Shown: piece after piece, positions 9,253 through 18,753 of the stretch
Numbering within the stretch: the stretch's first letter is position 1
Layout of the letters: each line of letters opens with the position of its first letter
Assembly: GCF_900116515.1 (NCBI RefSeq)
Contig: NZ_FPBA01000012.1
Coordinates: 1 to 64,000, forward strand
Reading direction: 5' to 3'
Origin: Geodermatophilus amargosae
GTDB lineage: Bacteria; Actinomycetota; Actinomycetes; Mycobacteriales; Geodermatophilaceae
Length of the DNA: 64,000 nt
Notes under the pieces: generated by a model
What the model saw: the letters and a program-made list of their open reading frames with translations, nothing else
What the model was told of the DNA's origin: nothing
Database searches by the model: none
Position numbers and translations under genes: made by a program

Positions 9253-10104
9253 GTGGATCAGGTGGGCGTCGTCGGTGGCGGGACCATGGGCGCGGGCATC
9301 GCGGAGGTCTGCGCACGAGCCGGCGTCGACGTCGTCCTGGTCGAGGCGAACCCGGCCGGCGTCGACCGCTGCCGTTCTCGCCTCGAGTCGTCGATGCAGC
9401 GTGCCGTCCGTGCGGGGCGCCTGCCGTCCGAGCAGGCGGATGCGGCCCTCGCACGGATCACCGTCCTGGCCGACCTCGAGGGGGCGAGCGACGCGGACCT
9501 GGTGATCGAGGCGATCCCGGAGGTCGAGAGCCTCAAGCTGGACCTCTTCCGCCGACTGGACGCGCTGGTGAAGCCGGACGCGATCCTGGCGTCCAACACC
9601 TCCTCGATCCCGCTCGTGAAGATCGCCAGCAGCACCGATCGACCGGAACGCGTGGTCGGCGTCCACTTCTTCAACCCCGTACCGGTGCTGCCGTTGGTCG
9701 AGATCGTTGGCAGCCTGCTCACGTCGGACGAGACCCTGTCCGCGGTCACCGACTTCACCGAGGAGCGGCTGGGGAAGACGACCATCCGGTCGAGGGACCG
9801 TGCCGGTTTCATCGTCAACGCACTGCTGGTCCCCTACCTGCTGTCGGCGATCCGGATGCTGGAGTCCGGGTTCGCCACAGCGGAGGACATCGATGCCGGG
9901 ATGGTCCAGGGCTGCGCCCATCCCCTGGGGCCCCTGGCCCTCGCCGACCTGATCGGTCTCGACACCACCGCTGCCATCGCCGACTCGATGTACCACGAGT
10001 TCAAGGAACCGCTCTACGCCCCTCCCCCGTTGCTGCTGCGGATGGTCGAGGCCGGCCTGCTCGGCCGCAAGACCGGCCGTGGCTTCTTCCCGCACGCGAA
10101 CTGA
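9253..10104 (+). CDS. 3-hydroxyacyl-CoA dehydrogenase
   Basis: A 283-residue NAD-dependent enzyme oxidising 3-hydroxyacyl-CoA to 3-oxoacyl-CoA (PaaH/FadB2 type). The Rossmann motif VGGGTMGAGIAEV is at residues 7-19, catalytic His138 is in GVHFFNP, and the C-terminal helical domain carries NALLVPYLLSA and HPLGPLALADLIGLDT. The length fits the short monofunctional form. Start is GTG 9253 with GGGAG six bases upstream. It is followed after 11 bases by an acyl-CoA dehydrogenase, so the pair forms a beta-oxidation operon. Confidence 0.93.
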   Translation: MDQVGVVGGGTMGAGIAEVCARAGVDVVLVEANPAGVDRCRSRLESSMQRAVRAGRLPSEQADAALARITVLADLEGASDADLVIEAIPEVESLKLDLFRRLDALVKPDAILASNTSSIPLVKIASSTDRPERVVGVHFFNPVPVLPLVEIVGSLLTSDETLSAVTDFTEERLGKTTIRSRDRAGFIVNALLVPYLLSAIRMLESGFATAEDIDAGMVQGCAHPLGPLALADLIGLDTTAAIADSMYHEFKEPLYAPPPLLLRMVEAGLLGRKTGRGFFPHAN

Positions 10105-10115
10105 TCGAGGACGAG

Positions 10116-11285
10116 ATGCCACAGGCGGGGCTGTACCAGCTGACCGAGGAGCACGACGCGATCCGGACCGCGGTCCGGGACATCGCCGAGCGGGAGATCA
10201 AGCCGTACGCGGCCGAGGTGGACGCGGAGTCCCGGTTCCCGGTCGAGGCGCAGAAGGCGCTGACGGCGGCCGGCTTCCACGCCACGCACATCCCCGAGCA
10301 GTACGGCGGCGAGGGCGCCGACGCGATCGCCACCTGCATCGTCATCGAGGAGGTCGCCCGGGTCGACGTCTCGGCGTCGCTCATCCCGGCGGTCAACAAG
10401 CTCGGGTCGATGCCGGTCATCCTGTCGGCGTCGGAGGACCTCAAGCAGGAGGTGCTCCGGCCGATCGCCGCGGGCGACGCGATGATCAGCTACGGGCTCT
10501 CCGAGCGGGAGGCCGGCTCCGACGCCGCGGCGATGACGACCCGCGCCCGCCTCGAGGGCGACACCTGGGTGCTCAACGGCACCAAGGCCTGGATCACCAA
10601 CTCCGGCATCTCCGAGTGGTACACGGTCATGGCCGTCACCGACCCGGAGAAGCGGGCCAACGGCATCTCCGCCTTCGTCGTCCACCGCGACGACCCGGGC
10701 TTCGCGGTGGGCCCCAAGGAGCGGAAGATGGGGATCAAGGGCTCGCCCACCTGCGAGCTGTACTTCACCGACTGCACCATCCCGGCCGACCGGATCATCG
10801 GCGAGCCCGGCACCGGCTTCAAGACCGCGCTGCGGACGCTGGACTTCACCCGCCCGACCATCGGCGCGCAGGCCGTGGGCGTCGCCCAGGGCGCGCTGGA
10901 CGCCGCGGTCGAGTACACCCGGGAGCGCAAGCAGTTCGGCAAGACCGTCAGCGACTTCCAGGGCGTGCAGTTCATGCTCGCCGACATGGCCATGCAGATC
11001 GAGGCCGCGCGGCACCTGGTGTACGTGGCCGCCGCCCGTGGCGAGGCGGGCCATTCCGGCGGCAAGGTGGACCCCGACCTCGGCCGGCTGTGCGCTGCGG
11101 CCAAGGCCTTCGCCTCCGACGTCGCCATGAAGGTGACCACCAACGCCGTCCAGCTTTTCGGCGGCGCCGGCTACACCCAGGACTTCCCGGTCGAGCGCAT
11201 GATGCGCGACGCCAAGATCACCCAGATCTACGAGGGCACCAACCAGATCCAGCGGATGGTCATCGCCCGCAGCCTCCTGAGGTAG
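10116..11285 (+). CDS. acyl-CoA dehydrogenase
   Basis: A 389-residue FAD-dependent acyl-CoA dehydrogenase. SYGLSEREAGSDAAAM and WITNSGISEWYTVMA are the two FAD/substrate signature segments, and Glu373 in IYEGTNQIQR is the catalytic base. LFGGAGYTQDFPVERMMRDAK is the usual C-terminal helix. It introduces the alpha-beta double bond in an acyl-CoA and passes electrons to ETF; chain specificity is not visible. It lies 11 bases behind the 3-hydroxyacyl-CoA dehydrogenase. Its third-position GC is very high even for this window, leaving long antisense and alternate frames open. Confidence 0.95.
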   Translation: MPQAGLYQLTEEHDAIRTAVRDIAEREIKPYAAEVDAESRFPVEAQKALTAAGFHATHIPEQYGGEGADAIATCIVIEEVARVDVSASLIPAVNKLGSMPVILSASEDLKQEVLRPIAAGDAMISYGLSEREAGSDAAAMTTRARLEGDTWVLNGTKAWITNSGISEWYTVMAVTDPEKRANGISAFVVHRDDPGFAVGPKERKMGIKGSPTCELYFTDCTIPADRIIGEPGTGFKTALRTLDFTRPTIGAQAVGVAQGALDAAVEYTRERKQFGKTVSDFQGVQFMLADMAMQIEAARHLVYVAAARGEAGHSGGKVDPDLGRLCAAAKAFASDVAMKVTTNAVQLFGGAGYTQDFPVERMMRDAKITQIYEGTNQIQRMVIARSLLR

Positions 11286-11805
11286 GGCTCCGGGGGGCGG
11301 AGCTGCTGCCGGTCGGCGCTGGCCACCCCGGAGAAGCGTCCGGTGACCGTCGTGCGAACGGTCCGCCCGAGCCGATCACACGACCCTGCGCAGCGGCCTG
11401 GACTCCGCCGCCGGCCAGGCCACGTCGGTGCTCGATGCTCAGATGACCGGTCGCACGCGCAGCTCGGGCTTGCGCTCGCACTGTCGGTGGAGACCGGGGC
11501 CATCCCGCTTACCGTGGGAGGCCCCGGTCCCCACCACCCGGCCCGAGCGGTCACCGACGTCGTCCACCTTGACGAGATGGGTGGTCACGGAATCTGTCAG
11601 CCCAGACCTCGCGCCTTCACCATCTGGCGGCGCTCACCGAGCGGTTGGAGTTCGTGTCCGGCGTGCTGACCGTCCTGCTGGCGCGGCAGGCCGCGGACGT
11701 CGCCCTTGATGCCCGGCGGTGGACTGTCACTCGGCGTAGGTGCGAGAGGCCGTCCACGCGGCGGGTCGGTGACGCGTCGAGGTGCCCGGGAGGCCCGTCG
11801 GCCTC
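11286..11805. other. intergenic between convergent genes
   Basis: About 520 bases with no recognisable gene. It contains the strong hairpin at 11486-11535. Confidence 0.5.
11486..11535. terminator. long bidirectional hairpin
   Basis: GGTGGAGACCGGGGCC pairs with GGCCCCGGTCCCCACC: 16 base pairs with one mismatch around an 18-base loop. It lies between the plus-strand acyl-CoA dehydrogenase and the minus-strand SnoaL-like gene, so it can stop transcription from both sides. Confidence 0.6.
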
Positions 11806-12276
11806 TCACCACGGGACGAACTCGAGTCTGGTGCGCTCCATGCGCATGGTCTTGATCCGCCAGTCTTCCCCGACGCGTTCGTAGGTCTCGTGGTAGTAGC
11901 CGTAGCCGATGAATGCCCTGAACGGAGAGCCGGCTGCGAACCAGAGCCGATCGACCTGCGGCCACGTCGCTCTGCCCGTGGTCACGCTGATGATCTCGAT
12001 CTCGGGATCGCTCACGTGATGAACCGACACGATGCCCGCGAGCGAGTCCAGGGCGGAGGCGACGGCCTCGTCGACGCCATGGAGGACGACGTCCGTCTGT
12101 GGGGCGGAGTTCGCTCCGGTGACGGGATCGGTCATGACACCGCGACAATCGACCACGGCGTCATCGGCCCAGACGCGGCGGAGCAGGTCGCCGTCCTTCG
12201 TGTCGACGCCCCTCTGCTGTCGTGCTTTCGCGAGCCTGATGCCTTCGATCGCTTCCAACTTCGTGATCGCGTCCAT
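11806..12276 (-). CDS. SnoaL-like / NTF2-fold protein, second
   Basis: A 156-residue NTF2-cone protein of the SnoaL_4 group: EAIEGIRLAKARQQRGVDTKD is helix 1, VWADDAVVDCRG the first strand and acidic pair, and YGYYHETYERVGEDWRIKTMRMERTRLEF the last strands. Such proteins include dehydratases and hydrolases; the reaction here is unknown. Start ATG 12276 is chosen because the fold begins there and AGAGG is close upstream; the longer in-frame extension to 12312 looks non-homologous. It is distinct in sequence from the SnoaL-like gene at 1712. Confidence 0.72.
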   Translation of the reverse strand: MDAITKLEAIEGIRLAKARQQRGVDTKDGDLLRRVWADDAVVDCRGVMTDPVTGANSAPQTDVVLHGVDEAVASALDSLAGIVSVHHVSDPEIEIISVTTGRATWPQVDRLWFAAGSPFRAFIGYGYYHETYERVGEDWRIKTMRMERTRLEFVPW

Positions 12277-12382
12277 CTCGCCTCTTCCGTCTCCGACGCT
12301 GCCTGCCGGCAATCGGTTCCGCCCGCCCCCGGTGCAGAAGTGTTGATGAGCACTGCGGCAGGTCGTGTACGTCCCGCCCGGG

Positions 12383-12422
12383 GATCGGCCCGGCGTCCTG
12401 ACGAGAGGACGCCGAGCCGATC
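12383..12422 (-). terminator. hairpin after the substrate-binding protein gene
   Basis: GATCGGC and GGCGTCC on the left pair with GGACGCC and GCCGATC on the right around an 8-base loop, with a two-base internal mismatch. It sits 20 bases beyond the stop of the 12443-13618 gene. Confidence 0.65.
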
Positions 12423-12442
12423 GTGAGGTCAGGCAGCAGCGG

Positions 12443-13618
12443 TCAGGAGAGCTGCCACAGCTCCTCGTACTGCGACTGATAGTCGGCCAGGTCCCAGCTC
12501 CTCGTGCCCTCCGGGAAGTCCTCGGCCGTGTAGAGCGCCATGCCCAGGTCGGCGTACTCGTCCTGGAGCGGATCCATCCCGAGGTTCACGCGCGCGATCT
12601 GGTCCATCACCGCCCAGGAGAAACTCCCAGTGGGGATCAGGATCGTGGCGGCATAGTCGCCCTGCTCGACCTGCTCCACGATGCTCTCTTCCGTGGGCTG
12701 GGACACGAACACCTTGACGGTGTCCAGACCGGCGGCCGCGAGAGCCTGCGGCAGTCCGCGGACCACGTTGGCGTAGGAACCGATCACGTACTCCACGTCG
12801 GGGTTCTGGCGGACTGCCGCGACGACCGTCGAGGCAACGTCCCCACCGAGGTCCCCGGCGGAGATGTTCAACATCTCCAAGCTGCATCCGCTGCAGTTCT
12901 CGGCGACGTGTGTCTCGATCGCATCGTTGATGGGCGCCAGGCCGGGGAAGTCAGGAACGTTGACGAACACGGCGTTCCCGGTGCCGCCGCTGTCGACGAT
13001 CATCTGGTCCGCCATGGCCACGTTCGCGCTGATGCCGTTCTCGGACATGACGTTGCCGTACACGCCGTTCGCCTCACCCTCCGGCAGGTCCGTGGGGGAC
13101 GCGGCCCCCAGGAAGACCGGGATTCCTGCGTCCTTGGCCGCGGCCAGGCTCGGTCCCATGGCGTCGATGCCGGATCCCTGCACCACGATGGAGTTCACAC
13201 CCTCGCTGACGGCGCGCAACACCCCGTTGGGAATTCCCTGCGGATCCGTTGCTTCGACGGCGTAGACGGCGAAGTCCCAGTTCAGGACTTCGGCAGCCTC
13301 CTCGTAGAACTGGTCGTACACCGCCGCCGGCTGATTGTTGTAGCGGACCAAGGCGACGCGCAGCCCTTCCTCGGGCGCCTGCGTCAGCGGGACGTCCACG
13401 GGGATGTCGTCCGTTGGGTTGAGGTACGGATCGATGCGCTCCTGGGCCGCCGCGACGGCCGCGTCGTCGGTCTCCCCGGAGGAGCCTCCGTCACCACCGG
13501 AGCTGTCGCTGTCGCTGCCGCATGCCGCGAGACCGATGAGCAGGAGTGCGGAGGAGACGGCCACGGCACCTCGCGTTCTGCGGCCGCTGGGACCTCTGCG
13601 GATAGTTGAACCGGACAC
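12443..13618 (-). CDS. ABC transporter substrate-binding lipoprotein
   Basis: A 391-residue periplasmic-binding-fold (sugar-type, Peripla_BP_4) lipoprotein. The N-terminus has several arginines, a hydrophobic stretch and a lipobox with Cys33 in LIGLAAC, then a Ser/Gly/Asp linker before the binding domain. GVNSIVVQGSGIDAMGPSLAAAKDAGIPVF is typical of the family hinge. It should capture the ligand outside the cell for an importer, most likely the permease at 1-1131. GTG 13618 is preceded by GGAGG at seven bases, and the signal peptide fits that start; the upstream extension in the same frame is spurious. The operator-like site at 13800 shares 16 identical bases with the one upstream of the permease. 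Confidence 0.9.
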   Translation of the reverse strand: MSGSTIRRGPSGRRTRGAVAVSSALLLIGLAACGSDSDSSGGDGGSSGETDDAAVAAAQERIDPYLNPTDDIPVDVPLTQAPEEGLRVALVRYNNQPAAVYDQFYEEAAEVLNWDFAVYAVEATDPQGIPNGVLRAVSEGVNSIVVQGSGIDAMGPSLAAAKDAGIPVFLGAASPTDLPEGEANGVYGNVMSENGISANVAMADQMIVDSGGTGNAVFVNVPDFPGLAPINDAIETHVAENCSGCSLEMLNISAGDLGGDVASTVVAAVRQNPDVEYVIGSYANVVRGLPQALAAAGLDTVKVFVSQPTEESIVEQVEQGDYAATILIPTGSFSWAVMDQIARVNLGMDPLQDEYADLGMALYTAEDFPEGTRSWDLADYQSQYEELWQLS

Positions 13619-13799
13619 TGACTGGCCTCCAGATGAGAATGGACTGACGCAACCCAACAGGGACGGCGAGACGGAACGGTTGCGATCGCCTCGACGCGTG
13701 GTGCTCGACGCTCTCCGGCGGTTAGAGCAGCAGTCTTCGTGCCCTGGCCTCGCCTCGTGTGAGTGGCGGACGTCACCTTGGCACCCAGTTCGAGGCGCC

Positions 13800-13822
13800 G
13801 TCAATAGTTCCTCATAACAAAT
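13800..13822. promoter_or_regulatory. operator-like palindrome, site 3
   Basis: GTCAATAGTTCCTCAT then AACAAAT, about 180 bases upstream of the ABC substrate-binding gene. It is the closest relative of site 1. Confidence 0.6.
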
Positions 13823-14556
13823 TAGGCACCCGTCGAACCCGGCCGTGGAGTGCGCGCGGGAAGACCCTGAACGAGCCGTCCTGCTCTCTCCGCCGGTGTG
13901 CTCCCGCTCGTCCTGGGCCGCATGGCCTGCGACGAAAGCCGTCGGGTGCGCGCGCCTGAGAAGATCCGGGTCGTCAGCGGCCTGCGTTGATGTTCTCGAT
14001 CAGCCGGCCGGACCAGAGGTGGACGCCGGTCCCCATGGTGTCGGCGCCCAGCCCATCGCCGCAGAGCCTGCAGCCGAGCGAGTCCGTCTCCGCCACGCGT
14101 GTGCGCGAGCAGGTCGACCACCGGCCCGGCCGCCTCTGAGCATGCGGCAGACGTGGACGTCGTCGGGCCCGAGGACAGGGCGGACGAGCTCCGCCGCATC
14201 CCATCACTCTCGATCCGCCGGTCGTCGATCGACGGGATCGGCGCCCAGCCCGCCGCTCCACCCCGTTGTCGTGCCGACCGCTTCCACCACGGGAAGGCCG
14301 GCGATGAGCGCGCAGCGGTCCGGCATCCGGGCGGTCACCTGGTCCCACCCGCGGCCATAGGTGGGGTGGGACACCGACCCGGTCCACGCCGACCGAGCCC
14401 GGATCCGGGCGTCGGATCCGCATCGGCCCAGCCGGAGGACGTGAGTGGCTCGGGGATCCACGTCGACGGAGACGTCGACGACCGCTCACCTGCTCGGACT
14501 CGACGACGTCTCCTCCGGCGGCGAGCGGCGGCCGGCCGGCGAGTCCGAATCCGGAC
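13823..14556. other. long stretch without a recognised gene
   Basis: About 730 bases. Minus-strand frames give fragments such as HPTYGRGWDQVTARMPDR (14290s-14380s) and GTGVHLWSGRLIENINAGR ending near 13977 that look protein-like but lie in different frames, so this may be a decayed gene. I could not assign a family. Confidence 0.35.
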
Positions 14557-15375
14557 CTACTTGTTCACCAGGCCCGCGTCGACGGGCAGGGTGATGCCGG
14601 TGACGTAACGGGCTTCGTCGGACACGAGCCACGCGATCGCGTTGCTCACGTCGATGGGCTGGATCTTCTCCACCGGCATCGGGTTCATCAGGCTCGCGGC
14701 GATCGCCGGGTTGGCCGCGGCATCCAGCCCCGAGAACCCGACCAGCATCGGGGTGTCGACTCCCGTCGGATTCACGGTGTTGACCCGGATGCTCTCCGGC
14801 GCGAGGAGGTTGGCGTACATCCGCATGATCCCGGTGACGCCGTGCTTCGCGGCGGCGTAGCCGAAGTTCCCCCCGTTGGTGCCGGCCACCATCCCCTTCA
14901 GCCCGTTGACCGAGCTGGTGATGACGATGGACCCGCCCTGCCCCTGCTCCCTCAGCGTCGGGAGGGCGGCCTGGATCGTGTTCCACACGCCGACCAGCAT
15001 GATGTCGACGGCGTCGCGGAACGCCTCGTCGTCGCGCCCCGGAGCCAGGCCCTGGAACATCACACCGGCGTTGGCCAGGACGATGTCGAGCCGGCCGAGG
15101 GTGGCGATGCCGTCCGCGGCGGCCGCCTTGAGCGCTGCTGAGTCTCGGACGTCGGCGACGTGTGCCACCATCCGCCGGTCGAGCTTCTCGACCATCGCGA
15201 CCGTCTCGTCGAGGTCCTCACGAGACGACATGGGGTATGAGACCGTGCCGACCTGGTCGCAGATGTCGACACCGATGATGTCGGCACCCTCCTGAGCCAG
15301 CCGGACCGCGTGCGACCGGCCCTGCCCACGCGCGGCGCCGGTGATGAAGGCGACCTTGCCGTCCAGCTTCCCCAT
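14557..15375 (-). CDS. mycofactocin-coupled SDR (carveol dehydrogenase-like)
   Basis: A 272-residue short-chain dehydrogenase. TGAARGQGRSHAVRLAQEGAD is the nucleotide site with the Gly-Gln-Gly variant seen in carveol dehydrogenase-type enzymes. The insert YPMSSREDLDETVAMVEKLDRR after strand 2 is the mark of the mycofactocin-coupled subfamily, whose bound NAD is recycled by the peptide-derived cofactor mycofactocin. NAG, then Ser and YAAAKHG supply the catalytic residues. It likely oxidises a secondary (perhaps alicyclic) alcohol. ATG 15375 lies 33 bases behind the DUF35 gene stop, as last gene of the CoA-transferase/thiolase operon. The mycofactocin biosynthesis genes are not in the window. 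Confidence 0.88.
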   Translation of the reverse strand: MGKLDGKVAFITGAARGQGRSHAVRLAQEGADIIGVDICDQVGTVSYPMSSREDLDETVAMVEKLDRRMVAHVADVRDSAALKAAAADGIATLGRLDIVLANAGVMFQGLAPGRDDEAFRDAVDIMLVGVWNTIQAALPTLREQGQGGSIVITSSVNGLKGMVAGTNGGNFGYAAAKHGVTGIMRMYANLLAPESIRVNTVNPTGVDTPMLVGFSGLDAAANPAIAASLMNPMPVEKIQPIDVSNAIAWLVSDEARYVTGITLPVDAGLVNK

Positions 15376-15408
15376 GACACTTCTCCTCTTGATGAATCGG
15401 TCCCGGGC

Positions 15409-15822
15409 TCACGCCTCGGGCACGGGCTCCCACTGCGGGATGGTGACGCCGGGTTCGATGTCCTCGAACCGGACACGGACGGGCATGCCGTCATGGAGCT
15501 CCGGCGCTCCGGGCAGGTACCCGACGAAGCGGATCGCCGGGTCCTCGTCCAGCTGGACCAGGACGACCGTGCACGGCGCCGGGAACGCCTCGTGGATCGA
15601 GTGCTGCAGCACCGTCCAGGAGTAGACCGACCCGGTCGGCCGGACGTCCCGCCAGCCGACGTCCCACGACCCACAGTGGTGGCAGTAGGACTTCGGCAGG
15701 TGCAACGTCGCGGCGCAGGAGTTGCAGGTACGCACCACCAGCCGGTGCTCGGCCGCCGCAGCGAAGAACCCGCCGGTCTCCTCGTCGTCGACGACCGGCA
15801 GCGGCCTGTCGATGGCCGCCAT
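15409..15822 (-). CDS. DUF35 OB-fold/zinc-ribbon acyl-CoA partner protein
   Basis: A 137-residue protein with an N-terminal rubredoxin-like zinc ribbon (CNSCAATLHLPKSYCHHCG near residues 33-51) and a C-terminal OB fold (GSVYSWTVLQHSIHEAFPAPCTVVLVQLDE). These pair with SCP2/thiolase-like enzymes and help bind the CoA substrate; in sterol catabolism the pair forms an aldolase. The ATG overlaps the thiolase stop (TGATG), so the two are co-translated and probably form one complex. Confidence 0.88.
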   Translation of the reverse strand: MAAIDRPLPVVDDEETGGFFAAAAEHRLVVRTCNSCAATLHLPKSYCHHCGSWDVGWRDVRPTGSVYSWTVLQHSIHEAFPAPCTVVLVQLDEDPAIRFVGYLPGAPELHDGMPVRVRFEDIEPGVTIPQWEPVPEA

Positions 15823-17024
15823 CACGCGGCCCTGAGGATCAGCGCGCTGGTGACCGTCGGCGTTCCGGAGGTCACGAGGCAGGTCTGCGCCCCCGGGACC
15901 TGCGACGTCGACTGGCCCCTCATCTGCCGGACCCCCTCGACGACGTGGTTCATGCCGTGGATGTAGCCCTCGGAGAGGTTGCCGCCGGCGGTGTTGATCG
16001 GGACGGTGCCCCCGATGTCGATCGCTCCGCTGGACGCGAAGGCGCCGCCCTCGCCCGTGCCGCAGAGGCCGTAGTCCTCCAGCTGGAGGAGGACGGTGAT
16101 CGTGTAGCAGTCGTACAGCTGGGCGACGTCGATGTCCGCGGGACCCAGGCCCGCGCGACGGTAGAGCTCCTTGCCCACTCGCCTCCCCGGGTTGTCGAGG
16201 AGGTCGGGCCGCATCAGAGCCGGGAAGACCAACCCGCCCTGCATCTCCGGCATCGCCGCCTGGGTGACCGCGCGGATCAGCACACCCGGGTGCGGGGAGT
16301 CCTTCGCGCGCTCGGCGGCGGTGACGACGACGGCGCACGCGCCGTCGGTCTCCAGGCAGTAGTCGAACATCCGGAGGGGGTCGGCGATCATCCGCGACTC
16401 GTAGTAGTCGGAGAGCGACATCGTCCGATGGGCCATCTGGGCCGCGGGATTGGCGTTGGCCCGCTTCCGCACCGTCATCGCGATGCTCGCGAGGTCGTCG
16501 GAGGTGGACCCGTACTCGATCATGTGACGACGCGCGTACATCGCGAACAACTGGCCGGGCGCCATCAGCCCGTAAGGCAGGAAGAACTCGTCCAGGGTGC
16601 CGTTGCCGCCGACGTGTCGCGCTCCACCGGACCGCTGGATCGCCGACCCCCTGCCGAGCCTGAGCCCCGAGCGGCCGTTGAGCCCCCGGTAGACGAGGAC
16701 GTTGGTCGCCTGGCCGGACAGGATGGCCGCGACGGCCTGCCCGATCATGCCGCACGGGGCTGAACCCCCGGTTCCGGTGATCCCCCAGAAGGTGAGGCCG
16801 GACAGTCCAAGCCAGTGACCGATGTCGTTGTGGGTTACGGAGTCGTAGTCCGATCGAACCACGCCGTCGATGTCCGCCGGCGTGAGCCCGGCGTCCGCGA
16901 TGGCCGCCAGGCTCGCCTCGGAGACCAGCGCGGCGACACTCCGGCCGGACTTCTTCGAGAACTCCGTCGCCCCGATGCCGACGACGGCGCACCTGTCCCG
17001 GTGATCGTGATCCGTGGTCGCCAT
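15822..17024 (-). CDS. thiolase-fold acetyl-CoA acetyltransferase / SCPx-type lyase
   Basis: A 400-residue thiolase superfamily protein of the SCP2/lipid-transfer type. VVGIGATEFSKKSGRS opens the fold; GGSAPCGMIGQAVAAILSG occupies the place of the nucleophile loop; DIDVAQLYDCYTITVLLQLEDYG and GGNLSEGYIHGMNHVVEGVRQ hold the late conserved Asp/His residues. Members of this group either thiolytically cleave 3-oxoacyl-CoA or act as retro-aldolases with a DUF35 partner; the coupled downstream DUF35 gene favours the second. A Cys is present in the nucleophile loop, which keeps thiolysis possible. It follows the CoA-transferase by 82 bases. Confidence 0.85.
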   Translation of the reverse strand: MATTDHDHRDRCAVVGIGATEFSKKSGRSVAALVSEASLAAIADAGLTPADIDGVVRSDYDSVTHNDIGHWLGLSGLTFWGITGTGGSAPCGMIGQAVAAILSGQATNVLVYRGLNGRSGLRLGRGSAIQRSGGARHVGGNGTLDEFFLPYGLMAPGQLFAMYARRHMIEYGSTSDDLASIAMTVRKRANANPAAQMAHRTMSLSDYYESRMIADPLRMFDYCLETDGACAVVVTAAERAKDSPHPGVLIRAVTQAAMPEMQGGLVFPALMRPDLLDNPGRRVGKELYRRAGLGPADIDVAQLYDCYTITVLLQLEDYGLCGTGEGGAFASSGAIDIGGTVPINTAGGNLSEGYIHGMNHVVEGVRQMRGQSTSQVPGAQTCLVTSGTPTVTSALILRAA

Positions 17025-17106
17025 CAGGCAGGCCCTCTCATCCGGTTCTGCGGTCGACGTCGACGCGGTCGGGCCGGACGCGCGGCGCTCGTGTGACGAC
17101 AGCTGC

Positions 17107-18312
17107 TCACAGGACGGTGCCGGAGATCTTGAGCTTGAGGATCTCCTCGTAGTCGAGGCCGAGCTCGAGCAACACCTCGTCGGTGTGCTCGCCGTGCTCG
17201 GGCGCCGCCCGCAGCGGGTAGCGGGCTTCGCCGAATTGCCAGGGGGACGCCGCCACGGGCACCTTCCGCCCTCCCGCGTCCACCTCGGTCAGGTAGCCGT
17301 TGGCCAGGACCTGCGGGTCCTGGCTGACCTCGAAGCTGTCCTGCACCCGCGACCAGGGGCCGCCGAGCCCCGTCAGCCGGGACTCGACGTCCGCGAGGGT
17401 GAGGCGGCCGAAGACCTCGTCCAGGGCCGCCGTGCACGCCTGCCGGTGAGCGGCGCGCGCCGTCGAGTCGACGAACCGCTCGTCCACGGCGAGCTCGGGC
17501 TCCCCCAGGGCTTCACACAGCCGCGCGAAGTAGCGGTCCGACTGGAACAGCGACAGCTTCACGAAGCGACCGTCCTTCGTGCGGAAGGAGAGCGACAGTG
17601 GATTGCGGTTGTCCTCGCGCAACGTCTTCTGGATCGGCTCGCCGCGCATGGCGGAGGCGGTGATCGCCGGGGAGTTGCCCCAGACGGCGACGCTGAGCAG
17701 CGACACGTCCACCAGCGGGGCCTCCCCCGTGCGCTCGCGGTGGAACAGGCCCGCCGCGACCGCACCCGCCACCGACGTCGCACCCGGCAGGTCACCCAGC
17801 CCCGGGCGCACCGGCGTCGGCCGCATGGCGCCGGCCGGCGTGAGGTTGTCCGCGGCGCCGCCCCGGGCCCAGTAGGTGGTCCCGTCGAAGCCAGGCATCG
17901 AGCGCTCGGGGCCGGCGGGGCCGTAGCCGCTGCCGCGGACATAGACGATCGAGGGGTTCATCGACCGGATGTCGTCGACGTCCACCCGGAGCCGTCTGCG
18001 ACTCTCGGGCAGGAGGTTGGTGAGGAAGACGTCTGCCCCGGCGACGAGCTTGCGCAGGATCTCGTACCCCTCCGGCGTGCCGCCGTCCAGCCCGACGCTG
18101 CGCTTGCCCCGATTGGCCTGCTGCATCAGGGGCTCGAACGGTTCGCCCCCGACGCTCATGTCCGCGATCACGATGGCGCGCTGAGGGTCCGGGTGCTCCG
18201 GGTGCTCGATCTTGACGACGTCGGCGCCCCAGTCCGCGAGGATGGCGCCGGCGGCGGGCACGAACAGGTACGACGCCAGTTCGACGACGCGCACTCCTTC
18301 GAGGACCTTCAT
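17107..18312 (-). CDS. CaiB/BaiF family CoA-transferase
   Basis: A 401-residue family III CoA-transferase, moving CoA between carboxylic acids. [33 protein letters not shown] is the N-terminal fold signature; [10 protein letters not shown] follows, and Asp in [12 protein letters not shown] is the expected catalytic aspartate. The C-terminal part with [13 protein letters not shown] is normal for the family. ATG 18312 is first in the minus-strand operon CoA-transferase, thiolase, DUF35, SDR. An operator-like site lies about 140 bases upstream at 18451. The substrate acid is unknown. Confidence 0.92.
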   Translation of the reverse strand: MKVLEGVRVVELASYLFVPAAGAILADWGADVVKIEHPEHPDPQRAIVIADMSVGGEPFEPLMQQANRGKRSVGLDGGTPEGYEILRKLVAGADVFLTNLLPESRRRLRVDVDDIRSMNPSIVYVRGSGYGPAGPERSMPGFDGTTYWARGGAADNLTPAGAMRPTPVRPGLGDLPGATSVAGAVAAGLFHRERTGEAPLVDVSLLSVAVWGNSPAITASAMRGEPIQKTLREDNRNPLSLSFRTKDGRFVKLSLFQSDRYFARLCEALGEPELAVDERFVDSTARAAHRQACTAALDEVFGRLTLADVESRLTGLGGPWSRVQDSFEVSQDPQVLANGYLTEVDAGGRKVPVAASPWQFGEARYPLRAAPEHGEHTDEVLLELGLDYEEILKLKISGTVL

Positions 18313-18753
18313 GAACGCCTACCTTCGCTCTGGGGTGCGGCCGGGTGTCAGGACGACAGCGGGTAGCCGATGACCCGGGTCTCGAAGATGCTCCTCGGAT
18401 CCCGCCGGGCCCGTTGCGGCCGCGACCGTTCCGATCATGAGACGCGGGTCAAATTCATCAGGATGAAACGCTAGGCAGTCGTGGGCCGGGTGTCAATCCA
18501 CGCCGGATCGCCACCTCGAGACGACCGCTTCGTCGACGTGCGCGACGTCGGTGGGGCATCGACGCCGATCCCGCGAGACCGCACCGGGACGACGCCGATC
18601 CGCACGCACACGTCGTGGGCACGGGCCGCGCGGTGCCGCCCGCGGCGCCCCCGCACCGTCGCCGGCCGCGATGCGCCGTGCACGAGACGGTCGGCGGGAC
18701 CTCGTCCCGCATGGGCGCCCTAGACCTCCACCCGGCCGATCCGCTCGGAGAGG
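18313..18753. other. intergenic with operator-like site
   Basis: About 440 bases, no gene recognised. Two palindrome-like elements occur: GATCATGAGACG at 18433 and the better one at 18451. Confidence 0.5.
18451..18470. promoter_or_regulatory. operator-like palindrome, site 4
   Basis: AAATTCATCAGGATGAAACG, a variant with one base less in the centre, upstream of the CoA-transferase operon. Confidence 0.45.

Noticed and set aside
10079-11446. Long 455-codon frame overlapping the acyl-CoA dehydrogenase
   Set aside because: Arg/Gly/Pro-rich shadow of a very GC-rich gene; the acyl-CoA dehydrogenase frame holds all family motifs.
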